Assembly (NCBI RefSeq): GCF_900114465.1
Contig: NZ_FOTD01000017.1
Span: 1 to 60,986, forward strand
Direction of reading: 5' to 3'
Length of the DNA: 60,986 bases
Source: Trichococcus palustris
GTDB taxonomy: Bacteria > Bacillota > Bacilli > Lactobacillales > Aerococcaceae
In this document: positions 7,978 through 15,667 of the stretch, piece by piece
How the letters are laid out: the number at the start of each line of letters is the position of its first letter
Position numbering within the stretch: position 1 is the first letter of the stretch
Notes under the pieces: generated by a model
The model's input: the letters and a program-made list of their open reading frames with translations, nothing else
What the model was told of the DNA's origin: nothing
Databases searched by the model: none
Position numbers and translations under genes: made by a program

Positions 7978-8892
7978 ATGATTTACACCATTACCTTAAA
8001 CCCGACGATCGACTATATTGTGAATGTTCCGAACTTAACCCTAGGCAAGTCCCATCATATGCAAAGCGAATTAATCAGGCCCGGCGGCAAAGGCCTCCTG
8101 GTTTCGCGGGTGTTGAAGGAATTGGATACCCCCTCCATCGCGCTTGGTTTCCGGGGGGGCTTCACCGGGGAATTCGTTAGAGACTACTTGGATGAATTGC
8201 AGATCATCAACTCCTTCACCGAAATCGCTGAACGGACGCGCATCAATTTGGTATTGAAATCCGATCAGGATACGGAAATCAGCGATTATGGTCCCTCCGC
8301 CAGCGAGGCTGAAGTCAAGGAGTTCATGGAGCAGTTTGACGGGATTTCCCCGCAGGATTTTGTCGTTCTTTCCGGAAGCAAGTTGCCATCGATGCCGGCC
8401 GATTTTTACGAGCAATTGATCCGATTGCTCGCCGAAGAAGGTGTTCCCTTCGCTTGTGACATCACCAAAGAAGAATTGCGCAACAGCCTCCAATACCACC
8501 CGTTGGTCGTCAAACCAAACCAAAAGGAAGTCGGCGATTTGTTCGGCAAAAAATTCGAAACGTGGCAGGAAGTCGTCCCCTACGGAAAACAGCTGCTTGA
8601 AGCCGGTGCGCAGCATGCTATCGTTTCATTGGGAGGCGATGGCGCCCTGTTGTTCACCCCCCGCGAGGTCATTTACGCTCCCCCAGTTCCAGGCAAGGTG
8701 GGAAATCCCGTCGGCGCAGGGGATTCGATGGTGGCGGGTTTTGTAGGCACCTACCTCAAAATGCATGATCCGGTCGAAGCCTTTAGAGTTGCCGTAGCTT
8801 GCGGGACCGCCACCGCCTTTTCGTCGGATATCGCTACGGCGTCAGAAATCCAAGTGCAGCTTCCCCGTGTCGTTTTGGAGCAAATAGAATAG
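7978..8892 (+). CDS. PfkB family hexose-phosphate kinase (1-phosphofructokinase / tagatose-6-phosphate kinase type)
   Basis: The 304-residue protein starts MIYTITLNPTIDYIVNV like FruK/LacC proteins. It has the two PfkB signatures: RPGGKGLLVSRVLKELD (about 37-53) and PVGAGDSMVAGF (about 243-254), the latter with the catalytic Asp. KPNQKEVGDLFG is also typical. These enzymes phosphorylate fructose-1-phosphate or tagatose-6-phosphate with ATP in the cytoplasm. Unusually, the first signature reads GGKGLL where FruK/LacC relatives generally have GGKG followed by N two residues on; this Asn helps shape the sugar site, so substrate choice may differ. The gene is alone, not in a fru or lac operon. 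GGAGGG precedes the ATG by 7 bp, and a cre site suggests carbon catabolite control. Confidence 0.85.
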   Translation: MIYTITLNPTIDYIVNVPNLTLGKSHHMQSELIRPGGKGLLVSRVLKELDTPSIALGFRGGFTGEFVRDYLDELQIINSFTEIAERTRINLVLKSDQDTEISDYGPSASEAEVKEFMEQFDGISPQDFVVLSGSKLPSMPADFYEQLIRLLAEEGVPFACDITKEELRNSLQYHPLVVKPNQKEVGDLFGKKFETWQEVVPYGKQLLEAGAQHAIVSLGGDGALLFTPREVIYAPPVPGKVGNPVGAGDSMVAGFVGTYLKMHDPVEAFRVAVACGTATAFSSDIATASEIQVQLPRVVLEQIE

Positions 8893-8972
8893 CCCCCTTG
8901 CGAAGAGAAATGCTGCTTCAAATGGCTAACCCGGCTATGGATTCTTTTTGAGGCCTCCCTTATTTGGAAAAC

Positions 8973-9014
8973 TTGATAACGATCAAGTTATTTTATGCGC
9001 CCAAGTCCTATACT
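8973..9014 (+). promoter_or_regulatory. FNR-type box and promoter of the HMA gene
   Basis: TTGATAACGATCAA (8973-8986) is a perfect match to the FNR consensus TTGAT-N4-ATCAA, and the symmetry extends to 8 bp per arm. A TATACT -10 box (9009-9014) has no good -35. With a start near 9021 the palindrome is centred near -41.5, the classical class II activator position. The Crp/Fnr-family gene at 13378-14100 is the natural candidate regulator. Confidence 0.75.
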
Positions 9015-9047
9015 AGGGTCATACCAAACAAATAGGAGGAATACAAA

Positions 9048-9269
9048 ATGAGCAAAGCTGTTATTCAATTGGAACCCATGACCTGCCCGTCCTGCATCAA
9101 AAAAATCGAATCCACTGTCAGCAAAATGGCTGGCGTCGCAAACGCGAAGGTGCTGTTCAACTCCAGCAAAGTGAAGGCAGAATTCGATGAAAAGACGACA
9201 TCCGCCGATGCGATCAGCGCAACGATCCAAAAACTGGGTTACAGCATCCAGACCGTGAAAGTTTCCTAA
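9048..9269 (+). CDS. Free-standing HMA-domain metallochaperone (CopZ-like)
   Basis: The 73-residue protein is a single heavy-metal-associated domain with the ferredoxin-like length and the metal-binding MTCPSCIKKIE motif (M-x-C-x2-C) at residues 11-16. Such proteins carry Cu(I), Zn(II) or similar ions in the cytoplasm and hand them to P1B ATPases. The ATPase at 11430 lacks its own HMA domain, so this protein may serve it; that pairing is inference. A TAGGAGG site precedes the ATG. It is monocistronic, with an FNR-type promoter upstream and a terminator downstream. Confidence 0.88.
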   Translation: MSKAVIQLEPMTCPSCIKKIESTVSKMAGVANAKVLFNSSKVKAEFDEKTTSADAISATIQKLGYSIQTVKVS

Positions 9270-9286
9270 AAGGGAAGGCCAACTCA

Positions 9287-9324
9287 GGAGCCCGGGGCGA
9301 AACGCCTTGGGTTCCCGTTTTGTC
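9287..9324 (+). terminator. Rho-independent terminator after the HMA gene
   Basis: GGAGCCCGGGGCG pairs with CGCCTTGGGTTCC through several G-T wobbles, followed by CGTTTTG. Confidence 0.6.
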
Positions 9325-9355
9325 ATTATGATTATTTTGGCTGGGAGCATGATAG

Positions 9356-9673
9356 TTGCTTTTATAAAATAAGCGTGCTATATTGTTTTTACATTAATAA
9401 AAGAGCGTTGAAGAGAAGAAGTACCTTTTACGATCATTTCAGAGAGCCTCGTTAGGTGGGAAGGGGCATGGTTAAGGAAGCGAAAATGCGTCTCGGAGCA
9501 AAATGATGCGTTAGTGTCATTTCGGTTTGTACCCGATATTGTACAGGAGTATGGCTTGTTTTGCGTACTTCATAAGGCATTGTCTGTGAAGACGATGCGA
9601 ATAAGGGTGGATCACGAAGAGCTTTCGTCCCTGTATTTCAATTATTTGGAATATAGGGACGAGGGCTTTTTTT
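9356..9673 (+). ncRNA. T-box leader, predicted tRNA-Cys specific, with its promoter
   Basis: A promoter TTGCTT-17-TATATT (9356-9384) starts a leader of about 280 nt. T-box marks in order: a Stem I with the AGAGAGCC motif (9441-9448) and GGTGGGAA in the apical region; a specifier strand GAAAA-TGC-GTCTCGGAGC with TGC at 9487-9489; the T-box antiterminator AAGGGTGGATCACG (9603-9616); and a terminator hairpin whose T run ends at 9673. Two independent signs point to cysteine. The specifier aligns column for column with the ATG specifier of the metA T-box at the other end of the window. The TGGA bulge would pair with a U73 discriminator, as in tRNA-Cys, whereas the metA leader has TGGT for A73. Uncharged tRNA-Cys should promote read-through into the cystine transporter gene. 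Confidence 0.88.
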
Positions 9674-9694
9674 GTCTCGAAAAGGAGGGTGCTC

Positions 9695-9760
9695 ATGATA
9701 AAGAAGGAAGTTCCGTTTTCGGCATTCCGGTTGTATCTGGAAAGCCAGCGATGTTGTTGA
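9695..9760 (+). CDS. Candidate leader peptide ending in Cys-Cys
   Basis: A 21-codon ORF follows a strong AAAAGGAGGG site and lies between the T-box terminator and tcyP. The peptide begins MIKKEVPFSAF and ends ESQRCC; codons 20 and 21 are TGT TGT, directly before TGA. Tandem codons for the regulated amino acid are the hallmark of ribosome-mediated attenuation, and the downstream gene imports cystine. No clear terminator/antiterminator pair was found in 9761-9874, so a translational mechanism or a chance ORF remain possible. Confidence 0.5.
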   Translation: MIKKEVPFSAFRLYLESQRCC

Positions 9761-9874
9761 TGCAGGGAGTTTTCAAACGGTGGTCAGCAGTCAAACCGTA
9801 TGCAGCAATCGTATTCAAAAAACAAGGCCACTGCGCCTGTTCAACAGCACGTTTATATCAAAAGGAGGATTTTC

Positions 9875-11269
9875 ATGGAAATTATATCCATTATATTAAT
9901 TTTAGCCGTCTTTGCGGCATTAGTCTTTTCACTCTACCGCTTGGGATCCAAGCACGTTAAGTTTTCGAAACGCGTATTCATCGCGTTGGCGCTCGGAATC
10001 ATCTTCGGTGCCGCCATTCAATTGATTTTTGCGCCCGACAGCGTCGTGACAACCACTGCCATCGATTGGATCAGCATCGTCGGCAGCGGCTATGTCCACT
10101 TCTTGCAAATGTTGATCATTCCCTTGATTTTCGTTTCCATCGTCGGTGCCTTCACCAAAATCGAAGAAACAAAAAATCTCGGAAAAATCAGCGGATCCGT
10201 TCTGGGGACTTTGCTTGGCACAACCGCCATTGCGGCTTTCATCGGTTGGGGCTCCGTTATCCTGTTCAATCTTGACGGTGCCCAATTCACGCAAGGAGCC
10301 GCTGAAACAGCGCGGATCGAAGCCTTGACGCTGAAACAAACGGAAGTTACAGGCTTAACCATCCCCGGCCAAATCCTTAACTTCATCCCGACGAACATCT
10401 TCCAGGATCTTGCCGGGCTGCGCAGCACAAGCACGATTGCCATCGTCATCTTTTCTGCCTTTGTGGGCATCGCCTATATGGGCATCAAGAAAAAACAGCC
10501 GGAACAGGCTTCGTTGTTCAAGAGCGGCCTGGACGTCATCCATGCCATCGTGATGCGCATCGTCACTTTGGTACTGCGCCTGACGCCTTACGGCATTTTG
10601 GCTCTGATGACAAAAATGATGGCGACATCCAGTTACCAAGCCATCGTGAATCTGGGACTTTTCGTGGTCGCTTCCTACGCAGCCTTGATCGTCGTTCTTC
10701 TCGTCCACAGCCTGATTTTGGCGGCTGCCGGCGTTAACCCGATCGCATACTTCAAAAAGGCATTCCCGGTCTTGAGTTTCGCCTTCACTGCCCGCTCCAG
10801 CGCCGGCGCTTTGCCGTTGAACGTTGAAACACAGACAAAAGCATTGGGTGTCGATGATGCCTCAGCAAACTTTTCCGCGAGCTTTGGATTGTCCATCGGG
10901 CAAAACGGCTGTGCCGGTGTCTACCCTGCCATGTTAGCGACCATTGTGGCCCCTACTTTAGGAATCGATGTAACCAGCATCGGCTTCGTATTGACACTGA
11001 TCCTGGTCGTAACAATCAGTTCCTTCGGTGTTGCCGGTGTCGGCGGCGGGGCAACGTTCGCAGCCCTTATCGTCTTGGGCGCCTTGAATTTGCCGGTTAC
11101 CATTGCCGGTCTGGTCATCTCGGTTGAGCCGGTCATCGACATGATGCGCACGATGACGAACGTCAATGACAGCATGGTCGCCGGGGTCGTATCCTCCCGT
11201 GCCATCGGGCAATTCGACTCCTCTGTCTTGAATGACGGCAATGCCATCATTGATGGGGATGCCATCTAA
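9875..11269 (+). CDS. tcyP: L-cystine:cation symporter (TcyP-like, DAACS family)
   Basis: This 464-residue dicarboxylate/amino acid:cation symporter-family protein has multiple membrane segments. Family features include ARSSAGALPLNVETQTKALGV (serine-rich hairpin region) and GQNGCAGVYPAMLATIVAP, which I associate with the TcyP cystine branch rather than glutamate carriers. It takes up cystine across the cytoplasmic membrane. Start chosen at 9875, where AAAGGAGG lies 6 bp upstream; the frame is open back to 9800, but the longer N-terminus is polar and unlike the family. A Cys-type T-box and a Cys-Cys leader ORF upstream both support the substrate call. It stands alone and is closed by a strong terminator. 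Confidence 0.88.
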   Translation: MEIISIILILAVFAALVFSLYRLGSKHVKFSKRVFIALALGIIFGAAIQLIFAPDSVVTTTAIDWISIVGSGYVHFLQMLIIPLIFVSIVGAFTKIEETKNLGKISGSVLGTLLGTTAIAAFIGWGSVILFNLDGAQFTQGAAETARIEALTLKQTEVTGLTIPGQILNFIPTNIFQDLAGLRSTSTIAIVIFSAFVGIAYMGIKKKQPEQASLFKSGLDVIHAIVMRIVTLVLRLTPYGILALMTKMMATSSYQAIVNLGLFVVASYAALIVVLLVHSLILAAAGVNPIAYFKKAFPVLSFAFTARSSAGALPLNVETQTKALGVDDASANFSASFGLSIGQNGCAGVYPAMLATIVAPTLGIDVTSIGFVLTLILVVTISSFGVAGVGGGATFAALIVLGALNLPVTIAGLVISVEPVIDMMRTMTNVNDSMVAGVVSSRAIGQFDSSVLNDGNAIIDGDAI

Positions 11270-11285
11270 CGATCTATCGAAACGA

Positions 11286-11333
11286 ATAGGCAAGGCCAAC
11301 ATCAGATTCGCTCTGAGTGTTGGCCTTGCCTAT
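11286..11333 (+). terminator. Strong terminator after tcyP
   Basis: A perfect 16-bp stem (11286-11301 with 11318-11333) is followed by TTTCTTT. Confidence 0.92.
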
Positions 11334-11349
11334 TTTCTTTCTCCAAAAA

Positions 11350-11391
11350 TTGACGGCGGTCAAGTTGTTTTCCCGGCGGATGCCGTAAGAT
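11350..11391 (+). promoter_or_regulatory. FNR-type box and promoter of the P-type ATPase gene
   Basis: TTGAC-GGCG-GTCAA (11350-11363) is an FNR-like palindrome with one symmetric change in each half-site. A TAAGAT -10 box lies at 11386-11391. With a start near 11398 the palindrome is again centred at about -41.5, the same geometry as at 8973. Confidence 0.68.
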
Positions 11392-11429
11392 GGGAACAAC
11401 AAAGACATCACCATAGGAGGAAGACAGCC

Positions 11430-13331
11430 ATGTTCAAACATATCCATCACCATAAAAATCACATCACCGCCCTGACCGGCATCCTGATCGCGGCGGGGTT
11501 CATTCTGAAGAGCGTTGGTAACGTCGTTGCCGGCGACCTGTCCCTGTTCATCGCCACCCTCATCGCCGCAGTGCCCATCGCCATCAAAGCCTATCAGGCG
11601 CTGCGGATGAGGGCCTTCAGCATCGAACTGCTGGTGACGATCGCCGTCATCGGCGCCCTGTTCATCCATGAATATACGGAATCTTCGATCGTGGCCTTCC
11701 TGTTCCTCTTCGGCGATTTCCTGGAAGCCCGCACCTTGGAAAAGACGCGCTCTTCCTTGCGCGCATTGACCGATATGGCCCCGCAGGAAGCTATCCTTAT
11801 CCGCGGCGGTGAACAGGTGACCGTTCCGGTCGAAACTGTCGCAGTCGGCGACCGCCTCTTCATCAGACCCGGCGGCAAAATCCCTGTCGACGGCTCCATC
11901 GTAAAGGGACAGGCTGCCATCAATGAAGCGACGGTCACCGGCGAAGCGGTCCCGGCCAATAAATCCTTGGATGACAAAGTATTCTCGGGAACGTTGGTGG
12001 ACAGCGGCTTCATCGAAATGATCGCGGAAAAAGTCGGCGACGATACGACTTTCGCGAAAATCATCGCCTTGGTGGAAGAAGCGCAGGAATCAAAATCCAA
12101 AGCGGAGCGATTCCTGGACAAATTCGCCAACATCTATACACCGGCCGTTGTCCTCCTGTCCAGCATCGTTTTCCTTGCCACACGGAATCTGCATCTCTCC
12201 ATCACCTTTCTCGTCATCGCCTGCCCCGGTGCCTTGGTGATCGGTGCACCCGTCTCGAGCGTGGCCGGCATCGGCAACGGCGCGAAGAACGGCGTCTTGG
12301 TGAAGGGCGGGGAAATCATGGATAGGTTCTCCAAAGTGGATACCCTCGTCTTCGACAAGACCGGCACGCTGACGAAAGGCAAACCGGAAGTGACCGATAT
12401 CCACCTGTTCGGCGGCCAGAACCGCGAAGAGCTCCTGCGTTGGGTGGCCAGCGCCGAAACCATCTCGGAGCACCACCTAGGTCTGACCATCGTGAAACAG
12501 GCCAGACGGGAGAACCTCGCTGTCGACGCAGCCCTCCAGGATGCGGAAGTCATCAAAGGGAACGGGCTGAAGGCAACCGTCACGGGGCATCGGCTCGTCG
12601 TCGGCAACCGTAACTTGCTGGCTTCGGAAAAAATCGTGATCGAACCTTCTGTCGAAGCCTACGCAGTCGGCCGCGAAAAAGGCGGCAACACGGCCATCTT
12701 CGCGGCGGTGGACGGCACCGTCAAAGGGATTATCTCCGTCGCGGACCAGATCCGCGAAGACGCCCCGCAGGCTTTGGCGGAAATGCGGAAAAACGGCATC
12801 AAGAATATCGTCATGCTGACCGGGGACAATCGGCATACCGCCCGAGCCGTCGCGGAACAGCTGGGGTTGGATGAATACCATGCCGAACTGCTGCCGGAAG
12901 ACAAAGTGGCCTTCATCAACCGGTTGAAGGCCGCCGGTGCCGTCGTGGCGATGGCCGGCGACGGCATCAATGACGCTCCCGCCATCGCGACCGCCGACAT
13001 CGGCCTGGCGATGGGCGATGGCGGAACGGACATCTCCATGGAAACAGCCGACGTCGTCCTGATGGCGGATAAACTGATGCAGTTCTCCCACGCCTACTCC
13101 CTTTCCAAAGCGACGATGCGGAACATGAAGCAAAACATCTTCATCGCGGTGGCTGTCGTCATCCTTCTACTGACCGGCGTTCTGACGGGCTCCGTCCACC
13201 TTGCCAGCGGCATGTTCATCCACGAAGCCAGCGTCCTGGCCGTCATCCTGAATGCCATGCGGCTGATCGGTTTCAACCGCAAAACGAGGATTTCCGGACA
13301 GCTAAAAATTGGCGCAAAGCAAACGGTATGA
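11430..13331 (+). CDS. P1B-type heavy-metal ATPase with CPG transport motif
   Basis: The protein has 633 residues. P-type motifs are clear: TGEAVPA in the actuator domain, DKTGTLTKG with the phosphorylated Asp near residue 309, and MAGDGINDAPA in the hinge. It pumps a metal ion across the membrane using ATP. Three points are unusual. The TM6 metal-site motif is CPG (C265-P266-G267) instead of CPC. The normally conserved HP dipeptide of the nucleotide-binding domain reads HH (SEHHLG, 348-349). There is no N-terminal HMA domain, only a His-rich start (MFKHIHHHKNH). Overall resemblance is to the Zn/Cd group, but metal choice cannot be stated. ATG at 11430 has TAGGAGG 9 bp upstream. It is followed at once by the FNR-like regulator gene. 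Confidence 0.87.
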   Translation: MFKHIHHHKNHITALTGILIAAGFILKSVGNVVAGDLSLFIATLIAAVPIAIKAYQALRMRAFSIELLVTIAVIGALFIHEYTESSIVAFLFLFGDFLEARTLEKTRSSLRALTDMAPQEAILIRGGEQVTVPVETVAVGDRLFIRPGGKIPVDGSIVKGQAAINEATVTGEAVPANKSLDDKVFSGTLVDSGFIEMIAEKVGDDTTFAKIIALVEEAQESKSKAERFLDKFANIYTPAVVLLSSIVFLATRNLHLSITFLVIACPGALVIGAPVSSVAGIGNGAKNGVLVKGGEIMDRFSKVDTLVFDKTGTLTKGKPEVTDIHLFGGQNREELLRWVASAETISEHHLGLTIVKQARRENLAVDAALQDAEVIKGNGLKATVTGHRLVVGNRNLLASEKIVIEPSVEAYAVGREKGGNTAIFAAVDGTVKGIISVADQIREDAPQALAEMRKNGIKNIVMLTGDNRHTARAVAEQLGLDEYHAELLPEDKVAFINRLKAAGAVVAMAGDGINDAPAIATADIGLAMGDGGTDISMETADVVLMADKLMQFSHAYSLSKATMRNMKQNIFIAVAVVILLLTGVLTGSVHLASGMFIHEASVLAVILNAMRLIGFNRKTRISGQLKIGAKQTV

Positions 13332-13377
13332 TGTACACTTTAAACAAATACAGGAAACGGAAGGAGAAATCTGCAAA

Positions 13378-14100
13378 ATGGAAGATAACCATTCGGCCCG
13401 CAGCAGTCACCCTCACAGTCAATGCAACGGGCAATGCCGGCCAGCCCATACTTATTGCATATCTTTGGTGCCGATCTTCAATCATCTTGAACCTGAGCAG
13501 ATGGATGAGATCATGTCGGTGACCCGATCGGCTGCCTATAAAAAAGGCGAAACGATCTATCGCCCCGGTGAGGCATCCGACACGCTCTACATCGTCAACT
13601 CCGGTCTGATCCGGATCTACCGTTTGGCGGAATCCGGCAAGGAACAATTGGTCCGCTTCCTCCATCCCGGCGACTTCACGGGGGAATTGGCGTTGTTCAG
13701 CGAATCGGAGCATGAATCCTTCGCGGAAGCCGCAAAAGATACGAAAGTCTGCTTGATGCAGCGCTCCGACCTGCAGGGGTTCTTGATGAAGTACCCCGTC
13801 ATTTCGTTGAAGCTGCTGCAGGAATTCTCGAACCGGCTGGAAAGGTCCGAGAAGCAGACGACCTATGTGGCGACGGAAAAGGTGGAGACCCGGCTCGCCC
13901 TGTATCTGGCAGAATTGTTGGAACCGGGCGATGAAATAGTCACCCTGCCCATGTCGAAAAAGGATTTGGCTTCCTATCTGGGAACGACTCCGGAAACCAT
14001 CAGCCGGAAATTGGGGTCATTGGAAGACCGCCGCCTCATCCAACAATTGAATCATAAAAAAATCAAGCTATTGGATCTGGATGGCTTGTTGCTGGTTTAA
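13378..14100 (+). CDS. Crp/Fnr family regulator with FNR-type cysteines
   Basis: The 240-residue protein has a cyclic-nucleotide-binding-type beta barrel (about 33-130) and a C-terminal winged helix. Its recognition helix TTPETISRKL places E206, S209 and R210 like the residues by which FNR reads TTGAT. The N-terminus has C16, C20 and C27 and the barrel has C125, a pattern close to E. coli FNR (C20, C23, C29, C122). This suggests an oxygen- or redox-sensitive Fe-S cluster, or metal sensing through the same residues. Start chosen at 13378, with AAGGAG upstream. It lies 46 bp behind the ATPase gene and is probably co-transcribed with it. The boxes at 8973 and 11350 are its likely targets. Confidence 0.87.
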   Translation: MEDNHSARSSHPHSQCNGQCRPAHTYCISLVPIFNHLEPEQMDEIMSVTRSAAYKKGETIYRPGEASDTLYIVNSGLIRIYRLAESGKEQLVRFLHPGDFTGELALFSESEHESFAEAAKDTKVCLMQRSDLQGFLMKYPVISLKLLQEFSNRLERSEKQTTYVATEKVETRLALYLAELLEPGDEIVTLPMSKKDLASYLGTTPETISRKLGSLEDRRLIQQLNHKKIKLLDLDGLLLV

Positions 14101-14107
14101 CGGCATT

Positions 14108-14133
14108 GAGGCTGGGACAAGAGTCCTAGCCTC
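14108..14133 (+). terminator. Terminator after the FNR-like gene
   Basis: GAGGCTGGGAC and GTCCTAGCCTC form an 11-bp stem with a 4-nt loop, followed by TTCGTTATT. Confidence 0.75.
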
Positions 14134-14223
14134 TTCGTTATTCCTACTAATCAATCCTTCCTGTATCCACCGGACGGCTTTGTGGTAGAATAAGTTTACA
14201 AAAATAATAGGGGATGATCCTGT

Positions 14224-14514
14224 ATGACATCTAAAATTAAAACAAATCTTTTACTTTCCTTTGCCGCAATGGTCGGCCTTGTGATCGGCTACCTAAATCC
14301 GGTCGCATCGCAGGCCCTTTTATCCGCCCTTGGCATGATGGTCGGTATCGGCATGTTCTTCCTGTTCCGAATCTCCAATAAAAAGGCGGGCTTTGACTAT
14401 ACGGAAAGCTGGGTTTACCTTTTGCTCCGCATGCTGCTGTTCTTCGTCATCGGCGCCGCTTTGGGCGGGATGGTTCCTTATTATCAAATGATCATGGAAA
14501 CACAGCAAAAATAG
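14224..14514 (+). CDS. Small membrane protein, unknown function
   Basis: The 96-residue product has three predicted membrane segments (about 8-24, 28-46 and 64-86) separated by a short basic loop, FRISNKKAGFDYTE. I do not recognise the family. A GGGG site lies 8 bp before the ATG, and a TAGAAT-like -10 box lies about 30 bp upstream. It is followed after 73 bp by the exonuclease gene, with which it may share a transcript. Confidence 0.7.
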   Translation: MTSKIKTNLLLSFAAMVGLVIGYLNPVASQALLSALGMMVGIGMFFLFRISNKKAGFDYTESWVYLLLRMLLFFVIGAALGGMVPYYQMIMETQQK

Positions 14515-14587
14515 TTGCACTTTTCCATTTTCCGACTACAATAGACGGTACATATAGAAAAGATTAAAAGAAAAAAGGGGTATGCAA

Positions 14588-15499
14588 ATGGATTATGTTG
14601 CCATTGACTTTGAGACTGCAAACGGACGTGGTGACAGTGTCTGTTCGATCGGCTTGAGCCGCTTTTCGGACGGGAAAGAGATCGACCGCTATTATGCGCT
14701 CATCAATCCGGGCCAATATTTCAGCCAATCGAATATCCTCATCCACGGCATCACGGAGGAAGATGTAGCCAGCAAGCCCTTCTTCGATGACCTCTATCCG
14801 GAAATCCGTTCGTTCATCGGCGATGCGCCATTAGTGGCGCACTTCGCCCAGTTCGACATGAGTTGTCTGCAGAAAACGATCGAAACCTACCGTCTGCCGA
14901 AGATGCAGAACGAATTCTTCTGCTCTTGTAAAATGGCCCAGCGCATGTTGGATTTGCACAATAACCGCTTGCCTACAGTGTTGGACTATTTCGGCCTGAC
15001 GATCGAAAACCACCACAACGCCAGCGACGACGCCGTCGCCTGCGGCCTCATCACCAGCAATATGCTGAAACAATACGATTATGATATCGCCGGATTTCTG
15101 GAACAGTACCAATACCAAATGGGGAAACTGTTCTCCCATCCGTTCGGCGTGGCAAAAGGGGGTAAGAAAGCTCCTGCCAAGAAAAAAGCGGCGCCTGCCT
15201 TAAAGCCGAAATCTTTATTTTTCGATAAGGAGCACGTCTTCTACGGCAAACACGTTTGCTTCACCGGCAGGCTGCAGAAGCTGAAGCGCAACGATGCTGC
15301 CCAACTCGTCATCGATGCGGGCGGACACTTTGACTCCCAACTGTCCTATGAAACGACTTATTTGGTCGTGTCCGACAGCGATTGGCGGAAGATCGGCACC
15401 CCGGGCGAAAGCAGCAAAATCCAGGCTGTCCGCGAACTCCAGGGCGGCGGCCGGAATGTGACGATGCTGTCCGAATCCGATTTTTTGAGGATTTTCTGA
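14588..15499 (+). CDS. DnaQ-like 3'-5' exonuclease with C-terminal BRCT domain
   Basis: The N-terminal DEDDh exonuclease domain (about 1-165) shows VAIDFETANG with the first two acidic residues, VAHFAQFD (third) and HHNASDDA with the catalytic His and final Asp. After a basic Lys/Ala-rich linker (GGKKAPAKKKAAPALKPK) comes a BRCT domain (about 218-302; GKHVCFTGRLQKLKRNDAAQLVIDAGG). Such proteins trim DNA or RNA 3' ends during repair; the BRCT domain probably aids DNA or protein binding. I prefer the ATG at 14588 over 14582, because AAGGGG is 8 bp from it and only 2 bp from the earlier one. Confidence 0.9.
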   Translation: MDYVAIDFETANGRGDSVCSIGLSRFSDGKEIDRYYALINPGQYFSQSNILIHGITEEDVASKPFFDDLYPEIRSFIGDAPLVAHFAQFDMSCLQKTIETYRLPKMQNEFFCSCKMAQRMLDLHNNRLPTVLDYFGLTIENHHNASDDAVACGLITSNMLKQYDYDIAGFLEQYQYQMGKLFSHPFGVAKGGKKAPAKKKAAPALKPKSLFFDKEHVFYGKHVCFTGRLQKLKRNDAAQLVIDAGGHFDSQLSYETTYLVVSDSDWRKIGTPGESSKIQAVRELQGGGRNVTMLSESDFLRIF

Positions 15500-15564
15500 A
15501 GAATAAGGCAGCGGCAAAAAATCGTTTTGATCCAAATAACGGGAATCCGTTTCAAAACCCATAA

Positions 15565-15615
15565 AGAGCGGCTAAGGCACGAATCATGAAACCTGATTTA
15601 TGCCCCAGCCGCTCT
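15565..15615 (+). terminator. Terminator after the exonuclease gene
   Basis: AGAGCGGCT (15565-15573) pairs with AGCCGCTCT (15607-15615). Inner GAATCAT/TGATT pairing extends the stem. Confidence 0.75.
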
Positions 15616-15667
15616 ATGTCATACGCGAAAACTACGTTATATTATCCAGTAGAGGTGAAATGGTGTC

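Noticed and set aside
9514-9960. Open reading frame of 148 codons over the tcyP leader
   Set aside because: It runs through the T-box antiterminator and terminator and has no ribosome binding site; the RNA structure explains the region.
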